The notes: generated by a model from the sequence alone, not told the origin. 64,000 nt of DNA from Pelobates cultripes (GCA_933207985.1 OW240915.1:261700395-261764394); one strand, 5' to 3'; positions 34,129 to 45,301 are shown, counted from the first letter of the stretch. Made by a program: numbers and translations.

Positions 34129-34618
34129 CAGATTGACTTTAGATCACAATAGCTGTGTGGTATACAGTGATATCTGTTGTTCAGTACTCAGAATTTATGT
34201 TAAAACTGTTCATTGTCTACGACAAGCATCACACTCAAAGAAACATTTCAAGCACCGTAACCACTAGAGCTTGCTTGCATGACCTTGGGTAAATAACAGA
34301 TGTACATGTTACCTTGCAGCCACAAATGATGATGATGTTTCTCTGTTTGCTGCTACAAACAGTAAAAACTGTAAAAATAGATAAATAGAATAAAAAATGT
34401 GGTCTTTGAGACCTCAGGATGTAATTGTAACTGGTCCGCAACTTTATCCTTTCAGTGCAGTAGAGTAGAGCAGAATGTGAATAGAGACTTGGAAGTCAGA
34501 TCACTGAGATTAGTTGGCTTTTAAGCCAATGATTCACAGTGTTCTTATTGAATATGTCAATGTTTTACTTCTTTATCATGTAATAATTTTTTTTAATTCT
34601 TTATTTTTAGATCAAGCC

Positions 34619-35111
34619 TTAAAGGACCACTATAGTGCCAGGAAAACAAACTTGTTTTCCTGGCACTATTGGGTCTTTAGGTGTGTGTCCCACCCTCAGG
34701 GTCCCACTCCCGCTGGTCTCAAGGGGGCTGAGGGGTTAAACACTTACCTTTCTCCAGCGCCGTGCTCCTTCGGCACTTAGGAACTCTCCTCCCTCTCTCG
34801 ATGTCAGCTTTGAATGCGCATGCGCTGCAATTGCCGCGAGCGCATTCAAACAGTCCATAGGAAAGCATTCCTCAATGCTTTCCTATGGACATCAGCGTCT
34901 TCTCACTGTGATTTTTACGGTGAAAAGTGCAGAAGCGCCTCTAACGGCGGTCAGTGAGACAGCCACTGGAAGCTGGATTAACGCTATTTTAAACATAGCA
35001 GTTTCTCTGAAACTGCTATGTTTACAGCTGCAGGGTTAACACTAGGTGGACCTGGCACACAGACCACTTAATTGAGCTGAAGTGGTCTGGGTGCCTATAG
35101 TGGTCCTTTAA
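34619..35111. mobile_element. TTAA-type MITE, 493 bp
   Basis: TTAAAGGACCACTATAGTGCC at the left and TATAGTGGTCCTTTAA at the right form a clean inverted repeat. Internal palindromes TGCCAGGAAAACA...TGTTTTCCTGGCA and CAGACCACTTAATTGAGCTGAAGTGGTCTG are shared with 15616-16080. Confidence 0.92.
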
Positions 35112-35569
35112 GAGTATGGTCATAATACAGTAATGATATTAAAGCGTTATCACAGTACAGAAATTAGGTGATACATCAATACATAAGGACATAAATTGCA
35201 TAGCTGGTAGTGACTTGAAAAGTTTAAGAATAGCATAAACATTGAGCTTTACAGTGTACATCTCTTGTGTCTTCACTGTTTAATAGATCTTCCTTACTGA
35301 TAATTCAAACTAGTAGGAGATGTGGACGAAAGGTAAACTTTTAAAGCCTGGCTAGGTCAATGCTAGGCTTGTCTACCGTGACAGGCTGAGATCAGACGGG
35401 GGGTTCTTATATAGTCTAGAGAGCGTTTGTTCGGCGGCGTGAGAACAGCTTCATATTGCGTTTAGGCTGGGGCAAAATAACTGCTAAACTAAATAGATAG
35501 TGAATTACATTAAAGGAAACAAACAGACAATAATTGGCAACAGAACACTACTGTAGGGCTGTGTCTCTG

Positions 35570-36400
35570 TCAGGGCTTCAGGTGGTGGACTGTCATAGGA
35601 CGAAGGTAGTCACCTGTTCCGGATCCCATCTGTGAGATGCTTCTTTGTCTGTCTTCACCTTTTAGGACCGTGAGTGAGCGGTACAAGCGCCAGCAATATT
35701 GCAGAGCATGTTGCTTAAGGAGTGAAGTAAAAGGCTTAAGGGTCCTTTCCCATGCCAGGGTGCCCCCCGATAGGTCTGCAAAGAAGGAGAGAGACATTGA
35801 TTCAATTAGTAGGAGTTGTAGTTTTTGACTGCTGCTAGCACTGCTGCTTTGTCTTTCCTGCTGGAAGAAAATTATGAGGTCTCGAGGCGCCGTTGCTGGG
35901 GTTCTGACCAACTTTGGAATTTGAAAGAGGCCATCTAGGCATATCGCCTTGGCATGCCGTTATGTCAATAGCGCCACCATGAGCCTACGGACGAAATGAG
36001 GCACTTCGGCTACTGGGGTGTCTACTGAAAGGCCTCACAATTTTAATTTATTTGTGCGGCGTGCGTCTTCCAGGGCTGCAAATCGGTGTTCATGCACTTT
36101 GGTCTGGCGTTGTAGCCCCTGGACCACTTGCTGCAGGGATTAACTTTGTACAATTATCGGATGTGGTTTCCACAGCTCCCATTCGTCCTGCCAGGCCCTG
36201 GATTTCGGTGTGGAGAGTAACCACTTCCGTTTATATGGTCTTTCGTATGTCTGCAAGGAGAGTTTTGAGGATCGCGGTAGTCACTGTTGCTATATCTGGA
36301 GACCGAGTGTTTAGTGTCATCGTCGTCATGATAGGCAAGTTAGTAGCTTCTTCTCCCAGGGATAATCATCCAAGGGTTCAGACTAGGCCTCCAACTAGTT
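35570..36400 (-). pseudogene. LINE ORF1 remnant
   Basis: On the minus strand the recognisable order is a helical N-terminal piece (near 36350-36180: TVTTAILKTLLADI), then LRGLSV, then HFVRRLMVALL, LDGLFQIPK, APATAPRDLI, and near the end TLAWERTLKPF. This is the block order of L1-type ORF1, and it aligns with the sense copy at 25559-26461. Several frameshifts and stops interrupt it (the longest clean piece is 35570-35911). Not functional. Confidence 0.72.
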
Positions 36401-36611
36401 GGCCATCTTTTACCTAACCGCCCCATGTGCTTGAAACAAGAGGGCTGCACTCACCCAAACATGCACACATTATAAGGATGCCGCTGGGCCATTTATACAA
36501 CACACGATAACCAGTGTATTCGCTGTGGAGTATGGAGTGTTATTATTTAATATACATTTTAGTTGTCCAAAGAACAACCCAAAGCTCAAAGAACTCAACA
36601 TTACAAACACT

Positions 36612-37500
36612 TTAACCCCTTAACGACCTAGGATGGTTCAGGACCGTCATCTGCATTTTTGCATTGCCTACTGGTGACTGTCCTGAACCGTCCTAACGGT
36701 CTTATGTACTTACCTGATCACCGTCGTTCCCCCGGCCGAACCCAGGTCGAAAGTCCAGATAATTTAATTTGCTAGCACTGTGTTTAACCCTGTAACTTTC
36801 TATGACACCCTAAAACCTGTACATGGGGGGAACTGTTTTACTCTGGAGACTTCGCTGAACACAAATATTAGTGTTTCAAAACAGTAAAACATATCACAGC
36901 GATGATATTGTCAGTGAAAGTGACTTTTTTTGCATTTTTTACACACAAACGGCACTTTCACTGATGATATTATTGCTGTGATACATTTTACTGTTCTGAT
37001 ACACTAATATTTGTGTTCAGCGAAGTCTCCTGAGTATAACAGTATCCCACATGTAGAGGTTTTATAGTTTTTGTGAAAGTTACAGGGTCAAATATAAGGC
37101 TTGATTTTACTTTTTTTTTTTTTACTTGAAATTTGTCAGATTGGTTAGGTTGCCTTTGAGAGCATATGGTAGCCCAGGAATGAGAATTAGCCCCATGATG
37201 GCATACCATTTGCAAAAGAAGACAACCCAAGGTATTGCAAATGGGATATGTTCAGCCTTTTTTTGGAGCCACTTAGTCACAAACACTGACCAAAGTTAGC
37301 GTTTTTTGCATTTTTAACACACAAACAAATATAAATGCTAACTTTGGCCAGTGTTTGTGACTAGGTGGCTACTAGAAAAGACTGGACATACCTTCTTTTG
37401 AATACCCTGTGTTGTCTACTTTAAAAAAATATGTACATGTGAGGTGTGATTCGGGGATTTATGACAGATAACGGTGTTACAATGTCACTATTGATAAATG

Positions 37501-37538
<38 letters not shown>

Positions 37539-37915
37539 AAACAGCAATTTCCTTCTTTTATTTATATGCCTATAACTTGCAAAAAAAAAGCAATAAAGCA
37601 TGTAAACACTGGGTGTTTTTAAATTCGGAACAAAATTTTTCAAGTAAAAGTCCAAAAACATGTTGTTTGTTTTCAATTTTTGATCATATTTTATTATTTT
37701 TTTTAAATAAAATACATGACATGATACAAATAATGGTATGTAAAGAAAGCCCTTCTTGTCCTGAAAAAAACAATATATAACTTGTATGGGAACCGTAAAT
37801 GAGAGAGCGGAAAATTACAGCTAAACACAAACACCACAAAAGTGTCAAAACCGCTCCGGTCCTTAACGTACAACATCGCAAAAACAGGCTGGTCCTCAAG
37901 GGGTTAAGGGGTTAA
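36612..37915. mobile_element. 1.3-kb TTAA-type element with two long internal palindromes
   Basis: Left end TTAACCCCTTAACGACC, right end GGTCCTCAAGGGGTTAAGGGGTTAA. Internally, 36841-36930 (GGAGACTTCGCTGAACACAA...GTGAAAGTGAC) is answered by 36945-37032, and 37267-37305 (GCCACTTAGTCACAAACACTG) by 37335-37372. An AT microsatellite lies at 37501-37536. The element encodes no transposase; ends and TTAA suggest piggyBac/Kolobok mobilisation. Confidence 0.78.
37501..37536. repeat. (AT)n microsatellite
   Basis: An uninterrupted run of about 18 AT dinucleotides inside the TTAA element. Confidence 0.95.
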
Positions 37916-38777
37916 AAACACTAATGCTGCGATGGTCATATACTGTAACTAAATCCTATTGTTTTTGTCTGTGCCATGTGTTTTTAAAGGAACTGTTGAG
38001 CTCTGAGATCTTTGGTTTTATTTAGTGAATGGGTCTTTCATGCTGTATGAATAAGCCCAAGTGGCACCCTTATAACATATGCATTTTCAGGTGAGTGCAG
38101 CCTTCTTGATTTCATACACAAATAGAATGGGAGTTTAGACAAACTCCCGTGGCTTTGCACCCCTCCCAGTCACAGGTGCATCATTCCAGGGCCCTGAGTT
38201 CTGTGAGCTTTGCGGTTGTTTGGTAAATGGATGCGTGCTTTGGTCTTGTATGCAATGTGAATTACAATGACCATACACATTTTAACCCCTTAAGGACACA
38301 ACCAGGGCCGGACTGGGAATTAAAAGCAGCCCTGGAAAAAAAATATTTACCAGCCCCATAATGCGTCGCGCCAGCATAGTGTTCAGATACAGAGTTAGAA
38401 CAGATAACTTAAAATTAAAAAGTACTTCAACGTAAAAAGCGCACTCATAGGCTTCAAAATAAAACAAAAGTGCAGATTTATTTTAAGCAGACGTGCCTTT
38501 GCATGTAATCAATGTTTCAGTCCAACTACCTTGACATATTAAGGAAAGCTTGTTAATGGGACTGAAATGGTGAATGTTTGTAGGGCACAACTGAAATTTT
38601 TTTTATTTTGAAGTCCTGTGGGTGTGCTCTTCACTTTAAATATGTTATTGTGCTGGAGTATGCACCTAGCAACAAGACTGGGCCAATATCTGCTCATTAC
38701 ATATGGTACATATTAATGAAATTTCTCTGTGTATTATGCATTTATAAATGTACGTTAATATGTGTTAATATAATAGG

Positions 38778-38778
<1 letters not shown>

Positions 38779-38804
<26 letters not shown>
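38779..38804. repeat. (AT)n microsatellite
   Basis: A run of about 13 TA dinucleotides within the hAT element. Confidence 0.93.
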
Positions 38805-38811
<7 letters not shown>

Positions 38812-38921
38812 ACTAATACACACATTAATATACATGTCATATACTAGTGGTGGATCCAGAGCCTGAGCCTGATTATTTAAAGAAATATTCCATGCACAAT
38901 AACCACTACTCCTCTGTGTAG

Positions 38922-39283
38922 NNNNNNNNNNNNNNNNNNNNNNNNNNNNNNNNNNNNNNNNNNNNNNNNNNNNNNNNNNNNNNNNNNNNNNNNNNNNNNN
39001 NNNNNNNNNNNNNNNNNNNNNNNNNNNNNNNNNNNNNNNNNNNNNNNNNNNNNNNNNNNNNNNNNNNNNNNNNNNNNNNNNNNNNNNNNNNNNNNNNNNN
39101 NNNNNNNNNNNNNNNNNNNNNNNNNNNNNNNNNNNNNNNNNNNNNNNNNNNNNNNNNNNNNNNNNNNNNNNNNNNNNNNNNNNNNNNNNNNNNNNNNNNN
39201 NNNNNNNNNNNNNNNNNNNNNNNNNNNNNNNNNNNNNNNNNNNNNNNNNNNNNNNNNNNNNNNNNNNNNNNNNNNNNNNNNNN
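38922..39283. other. assembly gap (362 N)
   Basis: A run of 362 unknown bases. Its non-round length suggests an estimated gap size. Confidence 0.98.
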
Positions 39284-39825
39284 CCCCCAGGTGCCGCGGC
39301 CCACCAGGAAATTTCCCGGTATCCCGGTGTGCCAGTCCGGCCCTGGACACAACTTCTGGAATAAAAGGGAATCGTGACGGAATGTTTCCGTCATGTGTCC
39401 TTAAGGGGTTAATAAGGTCAAAGAGTGTTTGTGATATAATTCCAAATCCTCCACTAGAATGGATATTCTAAGATGGCTTCTTCTCAATTGACCAGCCAAC
39501 TATGAAACCAGCACAAAAAAAAATGAGGGTGTACTTAAAATGCAGTAAAAAGTATTCTCACAATAATTTATTTACTTATATTCAAGTAGATAAAACAGCA
39601 CTTCCAGAAGTGTAAAAAAAAAAAATCATTGAGAATGTCCGCCAATTCATACAACGTGCATCTAAAGACTTTTTTTTAGGGATAATCAGTGTAGTGACAT
39701 ATAGCGAATTTGCATTAGAAAATAAACAATACCTCCCACTAGTTCTGATTTTGAATTCTTCCTCAGTGAGTTAAATCTCAGCTAAAATCTCACTTTGCAT
39801 GGCTGAAAAAACCTCTGCCTCCTCC

Positions 39826-40012
39826 AGGGATGCCATCAGAAATTGTTGGGCTCCTTACAAAACGATATTGCTTTGTCACCCTGCCACACACTCCCAGACA
39901 TGTATACAGATACAAACTCACAGGCACATATTCATAGACATAAGCACACACAAATACACTCTCCCAGGCATACAAACAAAGATATACATACTCACAGCTA
40001 CACGTACGCATT
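39826..40012. mobile_element. hAT end fragment with CA-rich interior
   Basis: CAGGGATGCCATCAGAAATT...GGGCTCCTTACAAA matches the reverse complement of the right end of the hAT at 26656-27308 with several changes, followed by CA-rich sequence. The other end was not found. Confidence 0.55.
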
Positions 40013-40439
40013 TATAATTCATAAAATAAAATTCAGGAAAATGATATGGACAGACAAAAAGGGAGCTAAAAGGGGCCTGTCAGTATGCGGCAAAATATAT
40101 ACACATGATATAAATATTTTCCTGCCATTTTGTTTCAGGCCATGTGGGAAAAAGTAACCAATATAGGAAAAAATCAAGAGGAGCAGTAAAAAAAAAAACT
40201 ATTTTATACGGTATATATTTATTGAATATATAAATATAGTTTGTTTGTGCTTTTTTTTTTTTTTTTACAGCACCACTCCCCCCTCCCCCCATTTGTCATT
40301 TCCAAGTTGTTCTGTAACTAAAATCAATATTTAGTGGCTGCCCTTTAGTCACCAATCATCTTTTTTCCCGCCATCAATCATCACGGGCAGAACACAAAAT
40401 TCTTGAAGCAAACAAACATACTTGTCCATTGCTATAGTT

Positions 40440-40879
40440 GCATGCTCAGTTATACGTGGGTGGTAACCTTGTGGAGAAATGTGTATATAAGAGCAATAAA
40501 GCCTCAGTGCATTCTGTTCCTGTTTGACCCTCAACACGTAGTCTTGTCTCGTTGTTGGAGGGGAACTGCTATAATCACACTGGGGATTGCTATACCTTTT
40601 ATACTCCCCTGAGCATTAATCACTTAGCTCTTTTAAGAGCTGTTCCTGATACGATCTCCTGGAGGAGAGGTCTTTCCCATACGGTCCTGGAGGACAGAGG
40701 CTGATCCAGGGTGGAAGGAAGACGGCGAGACTCCAGTTAAGATACAGCGGTTGTGGAGTCTGCAGTGGTTGTGGTGTCCAGTGCGGTGCTTGTGGTCCTC
40801 GGCGCAAGCTAGGAAACGTCCATCAATGGAAGGTATTCGGTCGGAGTACAGGTGATCTGTTACATTTACCATGAAAGGG
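40440..40879 (+). mobile_element. LTR (5' side) of a non-autonomous gypsy relative
   Basis: The right 265 bp (from about 40616, CACTTAGCTCTTTTAAGAGC, to ATGAAAGGG at 40879) match the solo LTR at 42514-42981 almost base for base. It is followed at once by a primer site. The preceding 170 bp (TATATAAGAGCAATAAAGCC ... GTCTTGTCTCGTTGTTGG) look like a promoter, AATAAA and R region, and resemble the LTR-like segment at 45500-45771 instead of the solo LTR. The left limit is uncertain. Confidence 0.65.
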
Positions 40880-40897
40880 TGGTGGCAGCGGTGGGAT
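40880..40897 (+). promoter_or_regulatory. primer binding site, tRNA-Leu
   Basis: TGGTGGCAGCGGTGGGAT directly follows the LTR end. It complements the 3' end of a vertebrate tRNA-Leu (…CCCACCGCTGCCA plus CCA), the primer for minus-strand DNA synthesis. The same site recurs at 45284 and 45773. Confidence 0.8.
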
Positions 40898-42042
40898 GGC
40901 TTTCCTAGTGCAAGGAGTAACATCCTCGGAACACCAAGCAAGCATGGAGTATTGGTACAGTCAAGTATGGTTTGATGCTGCACTGAAGAGGCAGTTGGCG
41001 TTCTACGGGCCCAACCCAATGGAGAAATGGGTACAGACCATGAAGAGAGAACTGGCCGAGGATCTGCAGAAGGAAGCAGAATGGCGGGCAGAGATGGCAA
41101 AGTATTCTGTCCCTGCGCCCCAGCTACATCGTGTCCTTCAGGGAGAGGAGACAACCGGTCTCTCTCCCCAGCATCAGTGTGTTCTGCAGGGAGAGGAGGC
41201 AGACGGCTTCTCTCCCCAGCGGCAGTGTTACCTACAGGGAGTGGAGGCAATAGGTCTCACTCCCCAGCGGCAGGGTGAGTCCCAGGGAGAGAAGACAACC
41301 GGTCTCTCTCCCTAGCAGCAGTGTAAACTGCAGGGAGAGCAGGCAGCCGGCCTCTCTCCCCAGTGGCAGTGTTCCCTACAGGGAGTGGAGGCAATCGGTC
41401 TCACTCCTCAGTGGCATAGTGAGTGCCAGGGAGAGGAGACAACCGGTCTCTCTTCCCAAAAGCAGTTTAAGCTGCAGGGAGAGCAGGCAGTCGGCCTCTC
41501 TCCCCAGCGGCAGCATTCCCTACAGGGAGTGGAGACAATCAGTCTCCCTCCCAGCGGCAGGGTATCGTATTGGGAGTGGAGACAAGCGATCTCCTTCCCC
41601 AGCAGCAGTATGCATCACAGGGGGCCAAATGTGTCATCCTTCCCCCCAGCAGCAGTGTGTCCTACAGGGAGCAGAGACAGTCGGTCTCTCTCCCCAGCAG
41701 CAGGACAATGTTATGGGAGTGGAGACAGTCGGTCTCCCTCTCCAGCGGCAGCATGTGCTTCAGGGAGAGGAGCATGTCGCACTCTCTCCCCAGCGGCAGC
41801 TTACCCTACAAAGGGGAGACCTTATTCTCGGAGATGGTGCAGATCCCCAACTACCCTCGCAGGGATACCAGGAGGAGGGGGTATGTGATAGCTCCCCTCC
41901 CCAGCCAAGTCCCAACCAGGCTACCCCAGCAGAAGCGCTGGCTTTGGGGCAGAGTGCAACTGGCCTCTGCCCCCCAAACCCCCACAGCATGTTGCCTAAT
42001 TACACCAGAGGAATACCCAGGTGCAGTAACTGGTTGTTGTGA
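40896..42042 (+). pseudogene. gag-like N-terminus fused to an 18-residue repeat array
   Basis: The first 75 codons contain RQLAFYGPNP followed by a KR/E-rich helix, which parallels RLSFYGENP in the gag of the gypsy element at 45828. After it comes an array of about 54-bp units coding patterns like LQGEExxGLSPQRQ, some dozen copies down to 41820, then a Pro/Ser-rich tail. One stop (41313-41315) and two frameshifts (near 41550 and near 41650) break the frame. The repeat has no recognised domain. I infer a non-autonomous gypsy derivative whose coding region expanded as a minisatellite. No protease, polymerase or integrase is present. Confidence 0.7.
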
Positions 42043-42159
42043 GTAGGCTGCTCTTGTACCTGTTTATTGTGGGTGGGCTACTCTGGTACTTGCTGATTGT
42101 GGGTGGGTGGATCGACTAACTTAGGCACTGACCGGCAGGTCAGGTGCCTGGTTAGTCTC

Positions 42160-42203
42160 CCCCCCAAAGGGGAGATATGTGACGAGGTGCCCTTCGCCAC
42201 TTG
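42160..42203 (+). mobile_element. polypurine tract and start of a truncated 3' LTR
   Basis: AAAGGGGAGATA (42165-42176) is followed by TGTGACGAGGTGCCCTTCGCC, nearly the first 21 bases of the solo LTR at 42514. After 26 bp the match stops, so this 3' LTR is cut short. Confidence 0.6.
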
Positions 42204-42513
42204 CACAATATTAACATTACATTAGAAATGTACAGCTTGATCAACTTCACACAGCACGAGAGAGAAAAAAAACCATAAAACTCATTTTGAAATTGAGTGG
42301 CTGCCTAAACTGTATATAATTAATTTTTGCAACTATTGTAAAAACTGCATATTGTCATCTTTTAATTGAGATATATAGACTGGGTTTTCCTTTGGCGTTT
42401 GAAAGTATACAGGTAAAATATGTTGTGTTTTAGTCCTCACCCCTTCCTATTGTGTCAACATAACCCCAGGTAGTATTTCCAGTGGCCCTCCAAATATTCT
42501 CATACATGTTTAC

Positions 42514-42981
42514 TGTGACGGAGTGCCCTTCGCCGCTTGGTCCTGGAGAGGCCTGCTTGCCAGCCTCTTGCCCTGTGACTATGGCCCCTGGGAGATTGTG
42601 CCCTTTAAAAACATTATTTGGGAATATTGGATTTTATTGGACTGGGTGTACCCCTTTAAATACTCTGGGAAGGGTTCTGCACTTTTGTTATGGCACTTCG
42701 GATGCAGCCCCTGCGCTTTAAGCACTTAGCTCTTTTAATAGCTGTTCCTGATACACTCTCCTGGAGGAGAGGTCTTTCCCACACGGTCCTGGAGGACAGA
42801 TATTGATCCAGGGTGGAAGGAAGAGAGCAAGACTCCAATAAAGCTATGACAGTTGTGGAGTCTGCGACGGTTGTGGTGTCCGGTGCGGTGCTTGTGGTCC
42901 TCAGCGCAAGCTAGGAAACGTCCATCAATGGAAGGTATTCGGTCGGAGTACAGGTGATCCGTTACATTTACCATGAAAGGG
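42514..42981 (+). mobile_element. solo gypsy LTR, 468 bp
   Basis: TTTAC lies on both sides (42509-42513 and 42982-42986), a perfect 5-bp target duplication. The LTR starts TGTGACGGAGTGCCC and ends CCATGAAAGGG, unusually not in CA. It contains AATAAAGCTATGACA near 42838. No internal region is attached, as expected after LTR-LTR recombination. Confidence 0.88.
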
Positions 42982-42986
42982 TTTAC

Positions 42987-43870
42987 TTCAATACCAACTA
43001 CAGATTTTCTCTTCCCATTGCTTATCTGCAGTTAGTGGGATCAGGGTGAAATTTATGGATTACATACCTGCTCCTTATCCTAACATGTCATTGGGTGCCC
43101 ATTTCCCCAGCAAACAGTGTCTCAACTATGACTTAAGGAGTCAGGGAGTACACAGAGCTCCTTCAGAGCTTAGCCAATCAACCTAATCCATCTTTTATAT
43201 AATACCATGTCTGTGGAAGGGTCGTTGTCAAACAAAATTAGGGTGCTCTGTTTTTATACCAAATCAAACACTTGATAATTATGTCAATGATAATTATAAT
43301 TAATAACTACTGAGGACCATCATTTTAAAATCCACTAAACTAGCACTGTCTATGCACACATTTCCTCTTTTTTTAGTTTCCATTGTGGCTGTGGTTTGCT
43401 TCTTTTGCAATATCCTGCGAAAAGATTTTGCAACTGATAGAGTTGGTCAGTACATTTAAAATATTGATCCATTACATTTAAAACCCTTTCTGTATATTCC
43501 AGATTATAAAAAAAAAAAAATTGTAGACATATACCATAACTCAGTTTACACACACTATTGATCTAACAGTAATGACACTGAAGTGGTAATTCTTTTTGTG
43601 AAGATCTTTTTATTCAGACCAGAGTAAATCTTTTTTTTTTTTTTTTAAGAATGCAATGTATTGCTGAGTTGTACAGGAATCGCAGATCTGTATACACATA
43701 AAAGTTGGAAGTGGTAATTTTTAGTAAATTGCTTTAAAAACTATTCCGTCCTTTAAAACATCTCCAGGGCATACATATGTGTTACTCCACATTTCTAAAC
43801 ATGGGCAGAGCATTTAATAAGGGTGTGTTCTTGTATCCTTTTTTACCCCCATTCGTCTATACAAAAATAC
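42987..43870. other. unassigned AT-rich sequence
   Basis: No repeat ends or coding region recognised; several A/T homopolymers (43508-43520, 43632-43647). Confidence 0.5.
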
Positions 43871-43879
43871 CTATTGTGG

Positions 43880-44231
43880 AGAGGTAATGACTTGGCACAT
43901 GTCAGAATCAGGCTCTACCTGTCTCTATTCCTAGATGCCGAGAAGGCTTTTGACAGAGTCAAATGGCCATACCTTTTTAGCCTACTTAATACACAAGGCT
44001 TTCCAGAACCTTACATTACAGCAATACGTGCCCTATATACCGGTTTGAGAGCACAGTCAATTGTAAATGGGGCTCGCCAGACCCCATTCCCACTGAGCAC
44101 TGAGGTGTCCATTGTCTCCCCCCTGCTGTTCGCAATATTCCTAAAGCAACTGCTACAAGTCATCAGGTATCACCCGCTCATACAGGGGGTGAGAGTTGCT
44201 AGGTAACAATTAGGTTTCAGCCTATGACGAT
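43880..44231 (+). pseudogene. LINE reverse transcriptase fragment, left half
   Basis: DAEKAFDRVKWPYLF, then LYTGLRAQSIVNGARQ, then SPLLFAIFLKQLL are the mid-palm blocks of an L1-type reverse transcriptase, matching DAEKAFDRV and SPLLFALSLE in the antisense LINE at 17830-23711. The block that normally reads GTRQG is damaged. The copy is cut at 44231 within the YxDD codons by the gypsy insertion and continues at 51347. Confidence 0.85.
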
Positions 44232-45282
44232 TGTAGCGGATGGCACTGGGCTGTCCTGAAAATGTCTGTGAAATAAATGCATTCGTGTGATCTGTTAGTT
44301 TCCTATGTGTTTTAAAGCCTTGTATTCTTGTGATTGTTCGGTAGTTTCGTTCCCTTAGTTTATTCGAATGAAACTACCGAACAACCAGACCTCCCCTGTG
44401 TGAAGTGTGTCCTCAATTACCCGTTGCAACATTGTTGCGAACGGGTAATTGAACAGTAAGTAGCCGTCCTTTGTTCTCGGGGGTGGCCGCCATTCGACAA
44501 ACGAACACGTGGCGGCGGCCATTTTAAAACTCCCGAACAGCGGTGTTTTGCCGTCGAGTGTCTGGAACTAAAATCGGACACTCGAGTAGGCGAACACCGC
44601 TGAGACCTCCACAGCCCTGGTCCGTTCGGTTCCAAACTACCGAACGGCCCCTCGTTCGGTAGATAGAGAATACCGAACGAGGGGATTCAGGCGAACCCTC
44701 CCTAGCCTCTATAGCTAGAGGTTTTCGTGTATTTTATTCCCTTATGCCAGGACCGACCGCAGGGCCCATTCACATGGAACCGGAATTCGGCTATCTCAGT
44801 TCGTGCGGTCGGTCATTTTATTCCCTCCATACTTTTCCCGAACCCCTGGTCTGATCTGGGTGATTTTTGGATATGTTGTTCACCCAGATCAGGGCTACCA
44901 GGGGATGTAGGATTTAAAGAGGTACCCCTACGTTTAGGGGTACATCCAGAAACGGGGGGAATTGGTGTACTGGATAAGGGGATTATGATGCTGGCTGAGG
45001 GGAGGAGATGTGTGGGAGGTTACCAGGACAGGATTGGCTACTGTAATAATTACTGTAATCCCTCCCTTGCATGGGAGCATGCTTTATAAGGAGACTGTGA
45101 TTAAAGGCTTGTCAGTTCTGCTCCTGAAACTGTGTGTCGTCCAGTTATTGGGATTGCTGTGGGGAGGTTGCTGTTATTTTACCTGCTGGAAACTTTGCCT
45201 ATGGAGTTATTATTTACTTGTTCCTGAGCCTCACCTGGATTATAAGCGGAGACAACCTGGGGAATATTGCATCTCCGCTACA
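44232..45282 (+). repeat. 5' LTR of the gypsy element
   Basis: TGTAGCGGATGGC...CATCTCCGCTACA, 1051 bp with TG...CA ends. It carries a series of strong hairpins (44334-44384, 44413-44452, 44539-44602, 44622-44647, 44648-44684, 44843-44904). A TATA-like TTTATAAGG lies near 45083. Confidence 0.95.
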
Positions 45283-45283
45283 T

Positions 45284-45301
45284 TGGTGGCAGCGGTGGGA
45301 T
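45284..45301 (+). promoter_or_regulatory. primer binding site 1, tRNA-Leu
   Basis: TGGTGGCAGCGGTGGGAT begins one base after the LTR and complements the 3' end of tRNA-Leu including CCA. Confidence 0.85.

Larger units (their letters stand above)
34585..36420 (-). mobile_element. second ORF1-only LINE copy, antisense
   Basis: Read on the minus strand: a broken ORF1 (about 36400 to 35570), roughly 450 bp of untranslated sequence, then the tail AAAAATAAAGAATTAAAAAAAA at 34612-34588, the same AATAAAGAATTAAAAA tail as the sense copy at 25363-27713. A TTAA MITE (34619-35111) is inserted close to the tail. No ORF2 is present between ORF1 and tail. The 5' boundary is approximate. Confidence 0.7.
38303..39345. 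mobile_element. non-autonomous hAT nested in a MITE, contains a gap
   Basis: GACACAAC lies at 38295-38302 and 39346-39353. The element starts CAGGGCCGGACTGG and ends CCAGTCCGGCCCTG, a perfect inverted repeat. About 362 bp of the inside is unknown. The block ATTATTTAAAGAAATA..CC at 38872 is shared with the hAT at 18950-21001. Confidence 0.95.
38282..39412. mobile_element. 80-bp TTAA palindromic MITE, copy 3, split by a hAT
   Basis: The left piece (TTAACCCCTTAAGGACACAA, from 38282) and right piece (from 39346: GACACAACTTCTGGAATAAAAGG ... CCTTAAGGGGTTAA to 39412) add up to 80 bp once the hAT and one target duplicate are removed. This matches the length of the copy at 7004-7083. Confidence 0.85.
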
